Shown piece by piece: positions 24,608 through 33,663 of a stretch of 64,000 nucleotides of DNA (within the stretch, counting starts at the first letter, position 1; every line of letters starts with the position of its first letter). The notes under the pieces were generated by a model that worked only from the letters and a program-made list of their open reading frames with translations, was not told the origin of the DNA and ran no database searches. The translations under genes were made by a program, and so were the position numbers. Origin of the DNA: Actinoallomurus spadix (GTDB taxonomy: Bacteria > Actinomycetota > Actinomycetes > Streptosporangiales > Streptosporangiaceae); contig NZ_JAMXMX010000026.1 of the NCBI RefSeq assembly GCF_024055725.1, positions 1 through 64,000 of the forward strand, in the 5' to 3' direction.

Positions 24608-24656
24608 TCGCGTGCCGGATTCCATCAGCAACCCACAGACGAGAGAAAGAGTGACC

Positions 24657-25388
24657 GTGTCCGAGTCCCCAGAGCTTCACGACGAGGCCATCGAAGAGGC
24701 CGAGTCGGTGGAAGCGCCGGCTTCGGCCGAGGCTGAGGAAGTCGCCACGGAGCCCGACGCTACGTCCGCACAAGCGTCCGAAGAGGCGTCCGACGAGGCG
24801 TCGGACCCGGTCGAAGAGTTCATGACCCAGCTGCGGCTCCTGCCGGGCGAGTGGTACGTCGTCCACTCTTACGCCGGTTACGAGAACCGCGTGAAGACCA
24901 ACATCGAGCAGCGCACCCAGTCGCTCAACATGGAGGATTTCATCTTCCAGGTCGAGGTGCCGCAGCACGAGGTCACCGAGGTCAAGGGCGGCAAGCGCCA
25001 GAAGGTCAACGAGAAGGTCCTGCCGGGCTACATCCTGGTCCGCATGGAGCTCACCGACGAGTCCTGGGCCGCGGTCCGCAACACGCCGGGCGTGACCGGC
25101 TTCGTCGGTCTGTCGAACACCCCGTCGCCGCTGCACCTGCGTGAGGTGGCGACGCTGCTCGCGCCCGAGCCCGAGGAGCAGGCCAAGATCAAGGAGACGG
25201 CGAAGGCCGCGGCCACCGTCGACTTCGAGGTCGGCGAGTCGGTCACCGTCATGGACGGCCCGTTCGCCACGCTGCCCGCGACGGTCAACGAGATCAACGC
25301 CGAGGCGCAGAAGCTCAAGGTGCTGGTTTCGATCTTCGGTCGGGAGACTCCGGTCGAGCTGTCCTTCAACCAGGTCTCCAAGATCTGA
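24657..25388 (+). CDS. nusG: Transcription termination/antitermination factor NusG
   Basis: The product is 243 residues from the GTG at 24657; in-frame GTGs at 24612 and 24651 are alternatives, and gagagaaagag just upstream favours 24651/24657. An acidic N-terminal extension (about 1-55) precedes the NGN domain ([21 protein letters not shown]) and the C-terminal KOW domain ([21 protein letters not shown]). It binds RNA polymerase and couples it to Rho or ribosomes. The acidic extension is usual in actinomycetes. Its 3' end is repeated downstream of the stop. Confidence 0.96.
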   Translation: MSESPELHDEAIEEAESVEAPASAEAEEVATEPDATSAQASEEASDEASDPVEEFMTQLRLLPGEWYVVHSYAGYENRVKTNIEQRTQSLNMEDFIFQVEVPQHEVTEVKGGKRQKVNEKVLPGYILVRMELTDESWAAVRNTPGVTGFVGLSNTPSPLHLREVATLLAPEPEEQAKIKETAKAAATVDFEVGESVTVMDGPFATLPATVNEINAEAQKLKVLVSIFGRETPVELSFNQVSKI

Positions 25389-25454
25389 CGACCGGCTTCC
25401 CAAGATCTGACGGCCAGGTCGTCACGATCTGACGAGCAGGTCTCCGAGGTGCGG
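25370..25454 (+). repeat. Degenerate tandem repeat of the nusG 3' end
   Basis: Three imperfect 21-22 bp units ending in agatctgacg, agatctgacg and cgatctgacg (25370-25390, 25391-25412, 25413-25434), followed by a partial fourth unit agcaggtctccgagg. The first unit contains the nusG stop codon. Confidence 0.7.
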
Positions 25455-25478
25455 CGCCGGAGCAGGACGCTCCGGCGC
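25454..25478 (+). terminator. Hairpin between nusG and rplK
   Basis: A perfect 10-bp stem (gcgccggagc with gctccggcgc) and 5-base loop. It may be a terminator or an attenuator between secE-nusG and the L11 operon; no T-tract follows. Confidence 0.5.
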
Positions 25479-25610
25479 ATACCCTCCATAGACGTCCCCG
25501 CGTGCCCGCGGGGAACGCGGTCCCAACGCGGCGGTCGACGTTCCAGCCGCCGCGTCGCCCGTGCGCACGGGAGTGGGGGCCGACGCGAAAACGGAACGAA
25601 AGGGTGAGGC

Positions 25611-26042
25611 ATGCCTCCCAAGAAGAAGGTCGCCGCGATCGTCAAGGTCCAGCTGCAGGCCGGCCAGGCGACGCCCGCGCCGCCCGTCGGTACCGCTCTC
25701 GGTCCGCACGGCGTGAACATCATGGACTTCTGCAAGCAGTACAACGCTGCCACGGAGTCCCAGCGCGGCAACGTCATCCCCGTAGAGATCACCATCTACG
25801 AGGACCGCTCGTTCACGTTCGTCACCAAGACCCCGCCGGCCGCGCAGCTGATCAAGAAGGCCGCTGGGATCGACAAGGGCAGCAGCGAGCCGCACAAGAC
25901 CAAGGTCGGCACGATCACCCGCGACCAGCTTCGCGAGATCGCCGCGACCAAGATGCCGGACCTCAACGCCAACTCGCCCGAGCAGGCCGAGAAGATCGTC
26001 GCGGGCACCGCCCGTTCGATGGGCATCACGGTCACCGACTGA
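25611..26042 (+). CDS. rplK: 50S ribosomal protein L11
   Basis: The 143-residue protein has the conserved [25 protein letters not shown] start and the RNA-binding C-terminal domain with [10 protein letters not shown]. It forms the GTPase-associated centre with 23S rRNA and is the thiopeptide target region. The ATG has gaaagggtgagg upstream. It is followed by rplA after an unusually long 209-bp spacer. Confidence 0.98.
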   Translation: MPPKKKVAAIVKVQLQAGQATPAPPVGTALGPHGVNIMDFCKQYNAATESQRGNVIPVEITIYEDRSFTFVTKTPPAAQLIKKAAGIDKGSSEPHKTKVGTITRDQLREIAATKMPDLNANSPEQAEKIVAGTARSMGITVTD

Positions 26043-26046
26043 CCCC

Positions 26047-26188
26047 CGCGGTGGATGACACCGCTGCGAGCCGACGAGCGAGTGGAGTGGCCGGTGAGGT
26101 ACGAGCCGGCCGCGGAGCGAGTGAGAAGGCGAGCGCGGTAGCTGACACCGCGGCAGAACACCGAGGCCGGCGGCGGTCGCCGCCGGCC
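26047..26188 (+). repeat. Structured rplK-rplA spacer with repeated hairpin
   Basis: The element cgcggtggatgacaccgc (from 26047) recurs as cgcggtagctgacaccgc (from 26134). Each can form a gcggt/accgc hairpin. A further 10-bp palindrome (gccggcggcg, 26166-26175, with cgccgccggc, 26178-26187) and purine-rich gagcgagtg motifs fill the spacer. Confidence 0.5.
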
Positions 26189-26251
26189 CGAACCAGGTGT
26201 GGGAGGGCCGCGCGCAGGCCCGCACCACGAGCTCCAGATCAGGAGAACACG

Positions 26252-26974
26252 ATGAAGCGCAGCAAGGCGTACCGCAACGCCGACACCAAGATCGACAAGT
26301 CGGCGCTCTACAGCCCGGCCGAGGCCGTGAAGCTGGCCAAGGAGACCTCGCCGACCAAGTTCGACGCCACCGTCGAGGTCGCGTTCCGGCTCGGGGTCGA
26401 TCCGCGCAAGGCCGACCAGATGGTCCGTGGCACCGTCAACCTGCCGCACGGCACCGGTAAGACCGCCCGCGTGCTGGTCATCACCGGTGGCGCCAAGGCC
26501 GACGAGGCCCGTGACGCCGGTGCCGACCACGTCGGCTCGGACGACATGATCGAGCGGATCCAGGGCGGCTGGCTCGACTTCGACGCCGTCGTGGCGACGC
26601 CGGACATGATGGGCAAGGTCGGCCGGCTCGGCCGCGTGCTCGGCCCCCGTGGCCTCATGCCGAACCCGAAGACGGGCACCGTCACCACCGACGTGGCCAA
26701 GGCCGTGACCGAGATCAAGGGCGGCAAGATCGAGTTCCGCGTGGACCGTCACGGGAACCTGCACTTCATCGCCGGCAAGACGTCCTTCACCGAGAAGCAG
26801 CTCGTGGAGAACTACGCCGCCGCGCTGGAGGAGATCCTGCGGCTCAAGCCGTCGGCGGCCAAGGGGCGCTACATCAAGAAGGCGACCCTGAGCACGACGA
26901 TGGGCCCGGGCATCCCGGTCGACCCGAACGCGACGCGCAACCTCGCCGCCGAGTTCGAGGGCGCCGCCGGCTGA
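26252..26974 (+). CDS. rplA: 50S ribosomal protein L1
   Basis: The 240-residue protein from the ATG at 26252 (aggaga site) has the family signatures [18 protein letters not shown] and [21 protein letters not shown]1 binds the 23S stalk and, in many bacteria, represses its own L11-L1 mRNA. The N-terminus aligns with other actinomycete L1 proteins, which rejects the much longer upstream frame. A terminator follows. Confidence 0.97.
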   Translation: MKRSKAYRNADTKIDKSALYSPAEAVKLAKETSPTKFDATVEVAFRLGVDPRKADQMVRGTVNLPHGTGKTARVLVITGGAKADEARDAGADHVGSDDMIERIQGGWLDFDAVVATPDMMGKVGRLGRVLGPRGLMPNPKTGTVTTDVAKAVTEIKGGKIEFRVDRHGNLHFIAGKTSFTEKQLVENYAAALEEILRLKPSAAKGRYIKKATLSTTMGPGIPVDPNATRNLAAEFEGAAG

Positions 26975-27006
26975 CATATCGTTCAGCCGACGCGACAGCG
27001 ATAACG

Positions 27007-27036
27007 AAGGGGCGTCCCCGGTCGGGGGCGCCCCTT
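27007..27036 (+). terminator. Terminator of the L11-L1 operon
   Basis: The stem aaggggcg (27007-27014) with cgcccctt (27029-27036), extended by a tccccg/cggggg inner helix, sits 33 bp after rplA and ends in ttt. Confidence 0.8.
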
Positions 27037-27231
27037 TCGCGTTGTCCCGTGCCGCCTCGAGGCGGGGAGGACATCAACCTTTCGTACGACCCACGTCGCA
27101 CTCCGGCGAATCAGATCTGGTCCCCATGGGGGATGTTTACAAGATTGCTGGAGGTAACACTCGATAGTGCTGGAACCAGGCGTTCGCGCTCTCACGAGCC
27201 GGGGGCCGTACGCGATACGCAGGAGGGTTCA

Positions 27232-28068
27232 ATGGTTCGTCGATATGCGGTCGGTACCGCCGCAAGTGCTGCTCTTCTCGTCTCCCTCACCGGGTGCGGT
27301 GGCGCCGCGAAGAACAACGCCCAGGCGGTCAACGTCTCCGCAGCTGAGGCGATCAACCTGGCGGCCCAGAAGACCGGCACCGTCAAGTCGTACAAGGTGG
27401 ACATCACCGAGAGCGGTACGGGACAGGCCGCCTCCAAGGCGCACGGTGTCGTCCAGGTCCGGCTGAGCCCCGAGCTCGCCGCGGTCGGCACCCTTGACTC
27501 GGCCGGTTTCAACGGCCGGTCGGTGCAGTCCGGTCTGCGGGCGATCCTGCTCGGCGACACGCTCTATGGGAAGGTCCCCTCGCAGCTCGCGCAGTTCACC
27601 GGCGGCAAGCAGTGGGTGAAGTTCTCCATCTCGAAGGCCGCGCAGCAGGCCGGGGTGAACCTGAACGACATCCTCAAGCAGGCCGACCCCGCGCAGCAGA
27701 CGAAGATCTTCACCAGCTCGAAGGACGTGCGCAAGGCCGGCACGCAGACCATCGACGGCGTGAAGACGACCCACTACACGGGAACGATCACCGCCAAGGA
27801 GGCCCAGGCGCAGCTGACCGGTAAGGCCAAGCAGTCGTTCAACGACCTCTACCAGAAGGGCGGCGCCGAGAAGGTCGTCTTCGACCTGTGGGTCGGCGCG
27901 GACAACCTGCCGCGCAAGCTGACGGCCAAGGGTGACGCGTCGGACGGTTCGGCCACCGCGACGATGGTCTACAGCGACTACAACAAGTCGTTCAGCGTGT
28001 CCGCGCCCCCGGCGAACCAGGTCGCCGACGGCAACCAGCTGATGCCGAAGCTGGGTTCCGGGCACTGA
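27232..28068 (+). CDS. Lipoprotein, first of a tandem paralogous pair
   Basis: The 278-residue product from the ATG at 27232 (aggaggg site) has a lipobox LTGC at the end of its signal peptide. The mature domain contains SYKVDITESG, ILLGDTLYGK, SKDVRKAGTQTIDGVKTTHYTGT and VVFDLWVGADNLPRKL. The fold resembles the actinomycete LppX/LprG-like lipid-binding lipoprotein family, but the assignment is tentative. It is anchored on the outer face of the membrane. The following lipoprotein is a full-length paralogue. Confidence 0.8.
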   Translation: MVRRYAVGTAASAALLVSLTGCGGAAKNNAQAVNVSAAEAINLAAQKTGTVKSYKVDITESGTGQAASKAHGVVQVRLSPELAAVGTLDSAGFNGRSVQSGLRAILLGDTLYGKVPSQLAQFTGGKQWVKFSISKAAQQAGVNLNDILKQADPAQQTKIFTSSKDVRKAGTQTIDGVKTTHYTGTITAKEAQAQLTGKAKQSFNDLYQKGGAEKVVFDLWVGADNLPRKLTAKGDASDGSATATMVYSDYNKSFSVSAPPANQVADGNQLMPKLGSGH

Positions 28069-28136
28069 CCTTCGCCCACCGGCTCCGGCGAGGCCGGCCG
28101 GCACGTCCCGGCCCGCCCCGCGCCGGGAGGCTCGGA

Positions 28137-28186
28137 AACGGCGGCGCGTCCGGCGGCTCACGGCCCCGGGCGCGCCGCCGTTCTCT
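28137..28186 (+). terminator. Terminator between the two lipoprotein genes
   Basis: A 12-bp perfect stem (aacggcggcgcg, 28137-28148, with cgcgccgccgtt, 28171-28182) is followed by ctctt. Confidence 0.75.
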
Positions 28187-28296
28187 TGTGGCGGATGGTG
28201 CGATTGAACCGATTGGGGCGGACCAACGTCCAACTGCTGTCCGCCCGCGCGCGGCCGTCGCCCGGTCGGTGCGCACCGCAATCAGAGGAGACGTTG

Positions 28297-29133
28297 ATGA
28301 TTCGCCGAAACGCCGTCTGTATCACCGCCGGGGCCGCACTGGCCCTGTCCCTCGCCGCGTGCGGCGGAGGAGACGGTGACAAGAAGGCGCAGGGAGGTTC
28401 GTCGACGTCCGGGAACACGAAACTCGCGGCGGAGCAGATCCTGAGCACGGTGTCGCAGAAGGCCGGCGAGATCAAGTCGTTCACGGCCACCCTCTCCTCC
28501 GACACCTCGACGTCGGGGCAGAACGTCAAGATGAACGGCCGGATCTCCTACCGGCTTGAGCCGAAGCTCGCGATGAAGATGAACGTCACCGGGATGTCGG
28601 TCAACGGCAAGGAGACCGGTGGCTTCCAGGAGATCCTCCTCGGCGACAACGTCTACATGAGGATGGCGGCGCTGTCGCGGCAGACCGGCAAGCCGTGGGC
28701 CAAGATGTCGCTCAGCAAGGTCGGCGCGAAGAGCGGCATCGACATCAAGTCGCTCCTCAACCAGTCCAAGCAGACCGACCCCTCGGCCAACGTCCGGATG
28801 CTGACCGCCTCCAAGGACGTGCGCAAGATCGGGACCGAGACGGTCGGCGGCACCCAGGCGACGCACTACCAGGGCACCTACTCCGTGCAGGACGCCCTGG
28901 CCAAGCTCGACGGCGACCAGCGCGCGGCGATGCAGCAGATGATCGCCAAGAGCGGGCTCGACAAGATGAACTTCGACCTGTGGATCGATGACCAGCAGCT
29001 GCCTCGCAAGATGACGGTCACGACCCCGGCGGGTTCGCAGGTGCGGACGACCACCACGATGACCTACAGCGGATTCAACAAGCCGGTCTCCATCGCGGCC
29101 CCGCCCGCTGGTCAGGTCACCTCCATCGGCTGA
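28297..29133 (+). CDS. Lipoprotein, second of a tandem paralogous pair
   Basis: A 278-residue lipoprotein with lipobox LAAC, paralogous to the preceding gene. Shared blocks include ILLGDNVYMRM, SKDVRKIGTETVGGTQATHYQGT and NFDLWIDDQQLPRKM, at the same spacing. A terminator separates the two, so they are probably transcribed independently. Role is presumably extracytoplasmic lipid or ligand binding, by family analogy. The ATG at 28297 is preceded by a TTG at 28294; either start is possible. Confidence 0.8.
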   Translation: MIRRNAVCITAGAALALSLAACGGGDGDKKAQGGSSTSGNTKLAAEQILSTVSQKAGEIKSFTATLSSDTSTSGQNVKMNGRISYRLEPKLAMKMNVTGMSVNGKETGGFQEILLGDNVYMRMAALSRQTGKPWAKMSLSKVGAKSGIDIKSLLNQSKQTDPSANVRMLTASKDVRKIGTETVGGTQATHYQGTYSVQDALAKLDGDQRAAMQQMIAKSGLDKMNFDLWIDDQQLPRKMTVTTPAGSQVRTTTTMTYSGFNKPVSIAAPPAGQVTSIG

Positions 29134-29217
29134 CGCCCTCGGGCACCACTCCGCCGGTGCCGAAGGTCGCGTCAAAGGCTCCTCGCCGGTGCCGGAGGTG
29201 GCTCGGCGGGCGCGGAT

Positions 29218-29246
29218 TTGGTCGTCCCGGCCGGATCGCGTACGCT
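29218..29246 (+). promoter_or_regulatory. Promoter of rplJ-rplL
   Basis: ttggtc (29218-29223) and tacgct (29241-29246) are spaced by 17 bases. They lie about 190 bases ahead of rplJ, leaving room for a structured leader. Confidence 0.65.
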
Positions 29247-29252
29247 GTTCAA

Positions 29253-29435
29253 CGCCGAAGACCGCCGGTCGTCACCCACGGGGTGACTGAAGGTCCCGCA
29301 CAGCGGGCGGCCCGCGTAGGTGACATCGAGAGCTGAGACGTGACCTGGTGCTGGTCATGTCCTACGCCCCGTGCGCCTGCGCCGGGGCGTTCGTCGTTCT
29401 CTGGGCCTTCTCCACCGGCGCACATCTGGAAGGAG
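29253..29435 (+). ncRNA. Ribosomal protein L10 leader
   Basis: The 5' untranslated region of rplJ is long and structured. It includes gtcacccacggggtgac, gcgggcggcccgc and a cgccccg...cggggcg pairing (about 29365-29390). L10(L12)4 complexes bind such leaders to repress translation. I could not fold it formally. Confidence 0.55.
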
Positions 29436-29439
29436 GCCC

Positions 29440-30015
29440 ATGGCGAGGGCGGACAAGGCGGCGGCGGTCGCCGAGCTCAAGAGCGAGTTCGAGAGCTCGA
29501 GCGGCGCCGTGCTGACCGAGTACCGCGGGCTCACCGTGGCACAGCTCAGTGAGCTGCGCCGATCGCTCGGTGAGAATGCACGTTTCGCCGTGGTGAAGAA
29601 CACGCTGACCAAGATCGCCGCGCGCGAGGCCGGGGTCACCGAGGAGCTCGAGCAGCTGCTCCAGGGCCCGTCGGCGATCGCGTTCGTCAAGGGCGATGTG
29701 GTCGAGGCCGCCAAGGGCCTGCGTGACTTCGCCAAGGCCAACCCGAACTTGGTGATCAAGGGCGGCGTCGTCGACGGCAAGCCGATGACGTCCGAGGACA
29801 TCACCACGCTCGCCTCCCTCGAGTCCCGTGAGGTTCTCCTCGCGAAGCTCGCGGGTGCGATGAAGGCGTCGATGGGCAACGCCGCCGCTCTCTTCAACGC
29901 CCTGCCGACCAAGGCCGCTCAGCTGGCCGAGGCTCTGCGGGTCAAGCGTGAAGAGGAGGGCGGGGCCCCGGCGGCCGCCGCCGAGGCGCCGGCCGAGACG
30001 TCGGACGAGGGTTGA
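29440..30015 (+). CDS. rplJ: 50S ribosomal protein L10
   Basis: The 191-residue protein begins [20 protein letters not shown], with a strong ggaagga site. It contains the L10 core ([33 protein letters not shown]) and a C-terminal helix that binds L7/L12 dimers, ending in an Ala/Glu tail. It forms the ribosomal stalk base. It lies 75 bp upstream of rplL in the same operon, behind the predicted L10 leader. Confidence 0.97.
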   Translation: MARADKAAAVAELKSEFESSSGAVLTEYRGLTVAQLSELRRSLGENARFAVVKNTLTKIAAREAGVTEELEQLLQGPSAIAFVKGDVVEAAKGLRDFAKANPNLVIKGGVVDGKPMTSEDITTLASLESREVLLAKLAGAMKASMGNAAALFNALPTKAAQLAEALRVKREEEGGAPAAAAEAPAETSDEG

Positions 30016-30090
30016 TCCCGCGGTCGTAACAGACCTGACTTACCCCACCCGCACGAGCGACGCGGGTTTTCAACAGGAGGAAGCAACACC

Positions 30091-30477
30091 ATGGCGAAGC
30101 TCAGCACCGACGAGCTGCTCGACGCGTTCAAGGAGATGACCCTTCTCGAGCTCTCCGAGTTCGTGAAGCAGTTCGAGGACACCTTCGACGTGAAGGCCGC
30201 CGCGCCGGTCGCGGTCGCCGCCGCCCCGGGCGCCCCGGGTGCCGCCGCGGAGGCGGAGCCGGAGAAGGACGAGTTCGACGTCATCCTCGAGGCCGCCGGC
30301 GACAAGAAGATCCAGGTCATCAAGGAGGTCCGTGGCCTCACGAGCCTGGGCCTGAAGGAGGCCAAGGACCTGGTCGACGGCGCGCCGAAGCCGCTGCTGG
30401 AGAAGGTCAACAAGGAGACGGCCGACAAGGCCAAGGAGGCCCTGGAGAAGGCCGGCGCGACGGTCACCGTCAAGTAA
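30091..30477 (+). CDS. rplL: 50S ribosomal protein L7/L12
   Basis: The 128-residue protein has the N-terminal dimerisation helices ([26 protein letters not shown]), an Ala/Pro-rich hinge and the C-terminal factor-binding domain ([26 protein letters not shown]). It recruits translational GTPases to the ribosome. An aggagg site precedes the ATG. Confidence 0.98.
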   Translation: MAKLSTDELLDAFKEMTLLELSEFVKQFEDTFDVKAAAPVAVAAAPGAPGAAAEAEPEKDEFDVILEAAGDKKIQVIKEVRGLTSLGLKEAKDLVDGAPKPLLEKVNKETADKAKEALEKAGATVTVK

Positions 30478-30513
30478 GGCGTCTTCTCCCGGCGCTTTCT
30501 CAGCGCTCTTCGA

Positions 30514-30541
30514 GGGCGGTCACCCTTCCGGGTGGCCGCCC
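30514..30541 (+). terminator. Terminator after rplL
   Basis: A 12-bp stem with one mismatch (gggcggtcaccc with gggtggccgccc) and a 4-base loop, followed by ttcg. It separates the stalk operon from the mce operon. Confidence 0.75.
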
Positions 30542-30945
30542 TTCGCCGTTCGGTCCGAACCGCACGGGTGAGAAGGTCGACCCAGGCGGTGCGACCGCCC
30601 GCGAAAAAGCGCCTCCGCCGGTCAGGGCCGCTCGCCTCGGTGATCGTTTACGGACACTCCGTACGCGTTCGCGGTCGGGGACCCTCTTCCCAAGCGAACT
30701 GTTGGACCGCTAGTCTCATAAGTCGGACTTGAGTAACGATCTGCTTACGAGGCAGCCTCCGCCCCGGTGACGACGGTTTTACCTCTTCCATTCGAGCGAG
30801 GGATGACTACGGTAGGTGGACGCGGCACGCACGATGGCCCCCGGCCACTGATCAGTGGCTCTGTGTGACCCGGCAACGTAACCCATCGGTAACTCGCTCG
30901 TTGTACCGGACACCCCCCCTGGGCCGGCTTGACGAAAGGTGACGA
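30542..30945. other. Long upstream region of the mce operon
   Basis: About 400 bases without a gene. A weak promoter-like pair is ttccca (30687-30692) and tagtct (30711-30716), 18 bases apart; the remaining ~230 bases would be leader. No riboswitch is recognised. Confidence 0.35.
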
Positions 30946-31968
30946 GTGGGCGTCGAAATCAGAGTCGAAGGGCTGACCAAGTCCTTCGGGCGTCAGGTCA
31001 TCTGGGAGGACGTCACCCTGACGCTGCCCGCCGGCGAGATCTCCGTGCTGCTCGGACCCTCCGGTACCGGCAAGTCGGTGTTCCTCAAGACGATGGTCGG
31101 CCTGCTCAAGCCGGACCGCGGCCACTGCTGGATCGACGGCAAGGACATGCCGAACCTCCGCGAACGCGACATGTACGAGGTGCGGAAGCTCTTCGGCGTC
31201 CTGTTCCAGGACGGTGCGCTGTTCGGGTCGATGAACCTCTACGACAACATCGCCTTCCCGCTGCGCGAGCACACGCGCAAGTCGGAGTCCGAGGTCCGGC
31301 GCATCGTCCTGGAGAAGATGGAGATGGTCGGCCTCGGCGGAGCCCAGAACAAGTTCCCCGGCGAGATCTCCGGCGGCATGCGGAAGAGGGCCGGGCTCGC
31401 CCGCGCGCTCGTGCTCGACCCACAGATCATTCTCTGCGACGAGCCCGACTCCGGCCTGGACCCGGTCCGCACGGTCCTGCTGAACCAGCTGATCGTCGAC
31501 CTGAACGCCGAGATCGAGGCGACGATCCTCATCGTCACCCACGACATCAACACCGCCCGTACGGTGCCGGACAACATCGGCATGCTGTTCCGCCGAGAGC
31601 TGGTGATGTTCGGGCCGCGCGAGATGCTGCTGTCGAGCGAGGAGCCGGTGGTCCGGCAGTTCCTCAACGCGCGCAAGGTCGGCCCGATCGGCATGTCCGA
31701 GGAGAAGGACCTGTCCGAACTGGAGGCCGAGGCCCGCCTCGGCCGCGACCCGGGGCCGCTGCCGCCGATCCCGCCGCAGCTGATGACCAGCGACGGGCGC
31801 CTCCGCCGGACCCAGCACGCTCCCGGCGAATGGCTGCGCACGCACGGCGTCACTCCGCCGGAGGGCTCCTTCATCGACGAGATGGGCCGTGACTGGCTGC
31901 AGGAGTGGCCCAAGTACGTCGCCGAGATGTCGGCGGGCGCCGGGCGGCATTCCGAAGGGGCGCACTGA
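30946..31968 (+). CDS. MlaF/MceG-type ABC transporter ATPase
   Basis: The 340-residue ATPase has Walker A LLGPSGTGKSVFLK, the signature region PGEISGGMRKRAGLARAL, Walker B IILCDEPDSGLDP and the switch His in IVTHD. The C-terminal extension of about 90 residues is typical of Mkl/MceG-like ATPases that energise Mce lipid importers. The GTG at 30946 follows gaaaggtg. It is the first gene of a complete mce operon and overlaps the next gene by one base. Confidence 0.93.
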   Translation: MGVEIRVEGLTKSFGRQVIWEDVTLTLPAGEISVLLGPSGTGKSVFLKTMVGLLKPDRGHCWIDGKDMPNLRERDMYEVRKLFGVLFQDGALFGSMNLYDNIAFPLREHTRKSESEVRRIVLEKMEMVGLGGAQNKFPGEISGGMRKRAGLARALVLDPQIILCDEPDSGLDPVRTVLLNQLIVDLNAEIEATILIVTHDINTARTVPDNIGMLFRRELVMFGPREMLLSSEEPVVRQFLNARKVGPIGMSEEKDLSELEAEARLGRDPGPLPPIPPQLMTSDGRLRRTQHAPGEWLRTHGVTPPEGSFIDEMGRDWLQEWPKYVAEMSAGAGRHSEGAH

Positions 31969-32762
31969 TGGCGCGCGCCGGCAAGGTGGCCGACGGCGTC
32001 GCCAACGCCACGCTGCGCGAGCCCGGCCGCTTCTTCGCCCTGTCGCTGGACACCTTCCGGGCACTGTTCAAATGGCCGTTCCAGTGGCAGGAGTTCCTGC
32101 AGCAGGCGTGGTTCATCGTCAGCGTCACGGTCGCGCCCACCATCATGGTCGCCATCCCGTTCGGCGCGATCCTGTCGTTGCAGGTCGGCAACCTGATCCG
32201 GCAGCTCGGCGCGCAGTCCCAGACCGGCGCGACGGCGGTGCTGGCCATCGTCCGGGAGGCCAGCCCGATCGTGACGGCCCTGCTGATCGCGGCGGCCGCC
32301 GGCTCGGCGATCTGCGCCGACCTGGGCGCCCGGAAGATCCGCGAGGAGATCGACGCGATGGAGGTGCTCGGTATCAACCCGCTGCACCGTCTCGTGGTGC
32401 CGCGCGTGCTGGCCTGCGCGTTCGTCGGGCTCTTCCTCAACGGCATCGTCTCGGTCGTCGGCATCGCCGGCGGCTACGTCTTCAACGTCCTGCTGCAGGG
32501 CGGCACGCCCGGCGCGTACATCGCCTCGTTCAGCGGCCTGGCGCAGCTGTCCGACCTGTACCAGGCCGAGGTGAAGGCGGTCGTGTTCGGCGTCACCGCC
32601 GCGCTCGTCGCCTCGTACAAGGGCCTGACCGCCTCCGGCGGCCCGAAGGGCGTCGGCGACGCGGTGAACCAGACCGTGGTCATCGCGGCGATGGCCCTGT
32701 TCGTGGAGAACTTCGTGCTCAGCGCGCTGTACTTCCAGCTCGTCCCGCAGAAGGGCATGTGA
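31968..32762 (+). CDS. YrbE/MlaE-family permease, first copy
   Basis: The 264-residue membrane protein has about five or six hydrophobic segments and the MlaE-family block GAKSGSAICADLGARKIREEIDAMEVLGI-like (here AGSAICADLGARKIREEIDA). With the second YrbE it forms the transmembrane dimer of the Mce importer. The ATG at 31968 overlaps the ATPase stop and the gene ends overlapping the next start. Confidence 0.93.
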   Translation: MARAGKVADGVANATLREPGRFFALSLDTFRALFKWPFQWQEFLQQAWFIVSVTVAPTIMVAIPFGAILSLQVGNLIRQLGAQSQTGATAVLAIVREASPIVTALLIAAAAGSAICADLGARKIREEIDAMEVLGINPLHRLVVPRVLACAFVGLFLNGIVSVVGIAGGYVFNVLLQGGTPGAYIASFSGLAQLSDLYQAEVKAVVFGVTAALVASYKGLTASGGPKGVGDAVNQTVVIAAMALFVENFVLSALYFQLVPQKGM

Positions 32763-33613
32763 TGGCGGCCGGCACCTGGGGCGGGTTCCGTACCGCCAAG
32801 CGCGTCATCGACGCCCCCCTGGAACGCCTGGAGGGCTTCGGCCACCAGATGGCGTTCTACGTACGGGCGTTCGCGTGGGTCTGGCGGGTCCTCCTCCGCT
32901 ACAAGAAGGAGGTCATCCGGCTGCTCGCCGAGGTCAGCCTCGGCACCGGCGGCCTCGCCGTCATGGGCGGCAGCGTGGCGATCGTCGGCTTCATGACCTT
33001 CTTCACCGGCACCGAGGTCGGCCTGCAGGGCTACAACGCCCTGAACCAGATCGGCAGCGCCGCCTTCAGCGGCTTCGTCTCGGCGTACTTCAACACGCGC
33101 GAGCTCGCGCCCACCGTGTCGGCGCTGGCGCTGTCGGCCACGGTCGGCTGCGGCTTCACCGCCCAGCTCGGCGCCATGCGGATCAGCGACGAGATCGACG
33201 CCCTGGAGGTCATGGGCGTGCCGTCGCTGCCGTTCCTGGTGACGACGCGCCTGATCGCCGGCATGCTCGCCGTGATCCCGCTGTACGTCATCGGCCTGCT
33301 GGCGTCGTTCGTCGCCACGCGGCTGATGGTGACCGTGTCGTTCGGCCAGTCCAGCGGCACGTACGACCACTACTTCTACCTGTTCCTCCCACCCCACGAC
33401 GTCCTGTGGTCGTTCGGGAAGGTCCTGGTCTTCGCGATCCTCGTCATGCTGATCCACTGCTACTACGGCTTCAACGCCAGCGGCGGACCGGCCGGCGTGG
33501 GCCTGGCGGTCGGCCGCGCCGTCCGTACGAGCCTCGTGGTCGTCAACATCGTGGACCTGCTCATGGGGATGGCGATCTGGGGCGCGACCACCAGCGTACG
33601 GATCGCCGGCTGA
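32762..33613 (+). CDS. YrbE/MlaE-family permease, second copy
   Basis: The 283-residue permease has the family block GCGFTAQLGAMRISDEIDALEVMGV and about six hydrophobic segments. It differs from the first copy, as in mycobacterial YrbEA/YrbEB pairs, and probably forms a heterodimer in the plasma membrane that passes lipid from the MCE tunnel. Confidence 0.93.
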   Translation: MAAGTWGGFRTAKRVIDAPLERLEGFGHQMAFYVRAFAWVWRVLLRYKKEVIRLLAEVSLGTGGLAVMGGSVAIVGFMTFFTGTEVGLQGYNALNQIGSAAFSGFVSAYFNTRELAPTVSALALSATVGCGFTAQLGAMRISDEIDALEVMGVPSLPFLVTTRLIAGMLAVIPLYVIGLLASFVATRLMVTVSFGQSSGTYDHYFYLFLPPHDVLWSFGKVLVFAILVMLIHCYYGFNASGGPAGVGLAVGRAVRTSLVVVNIVDLLMGMAIWGATTSVRIAG

Positions 33614-33663
33614 GACGAGAGGTGTGAGTGCGCGATGGCGACTGCTGAGCGGCGGGAGGACTC

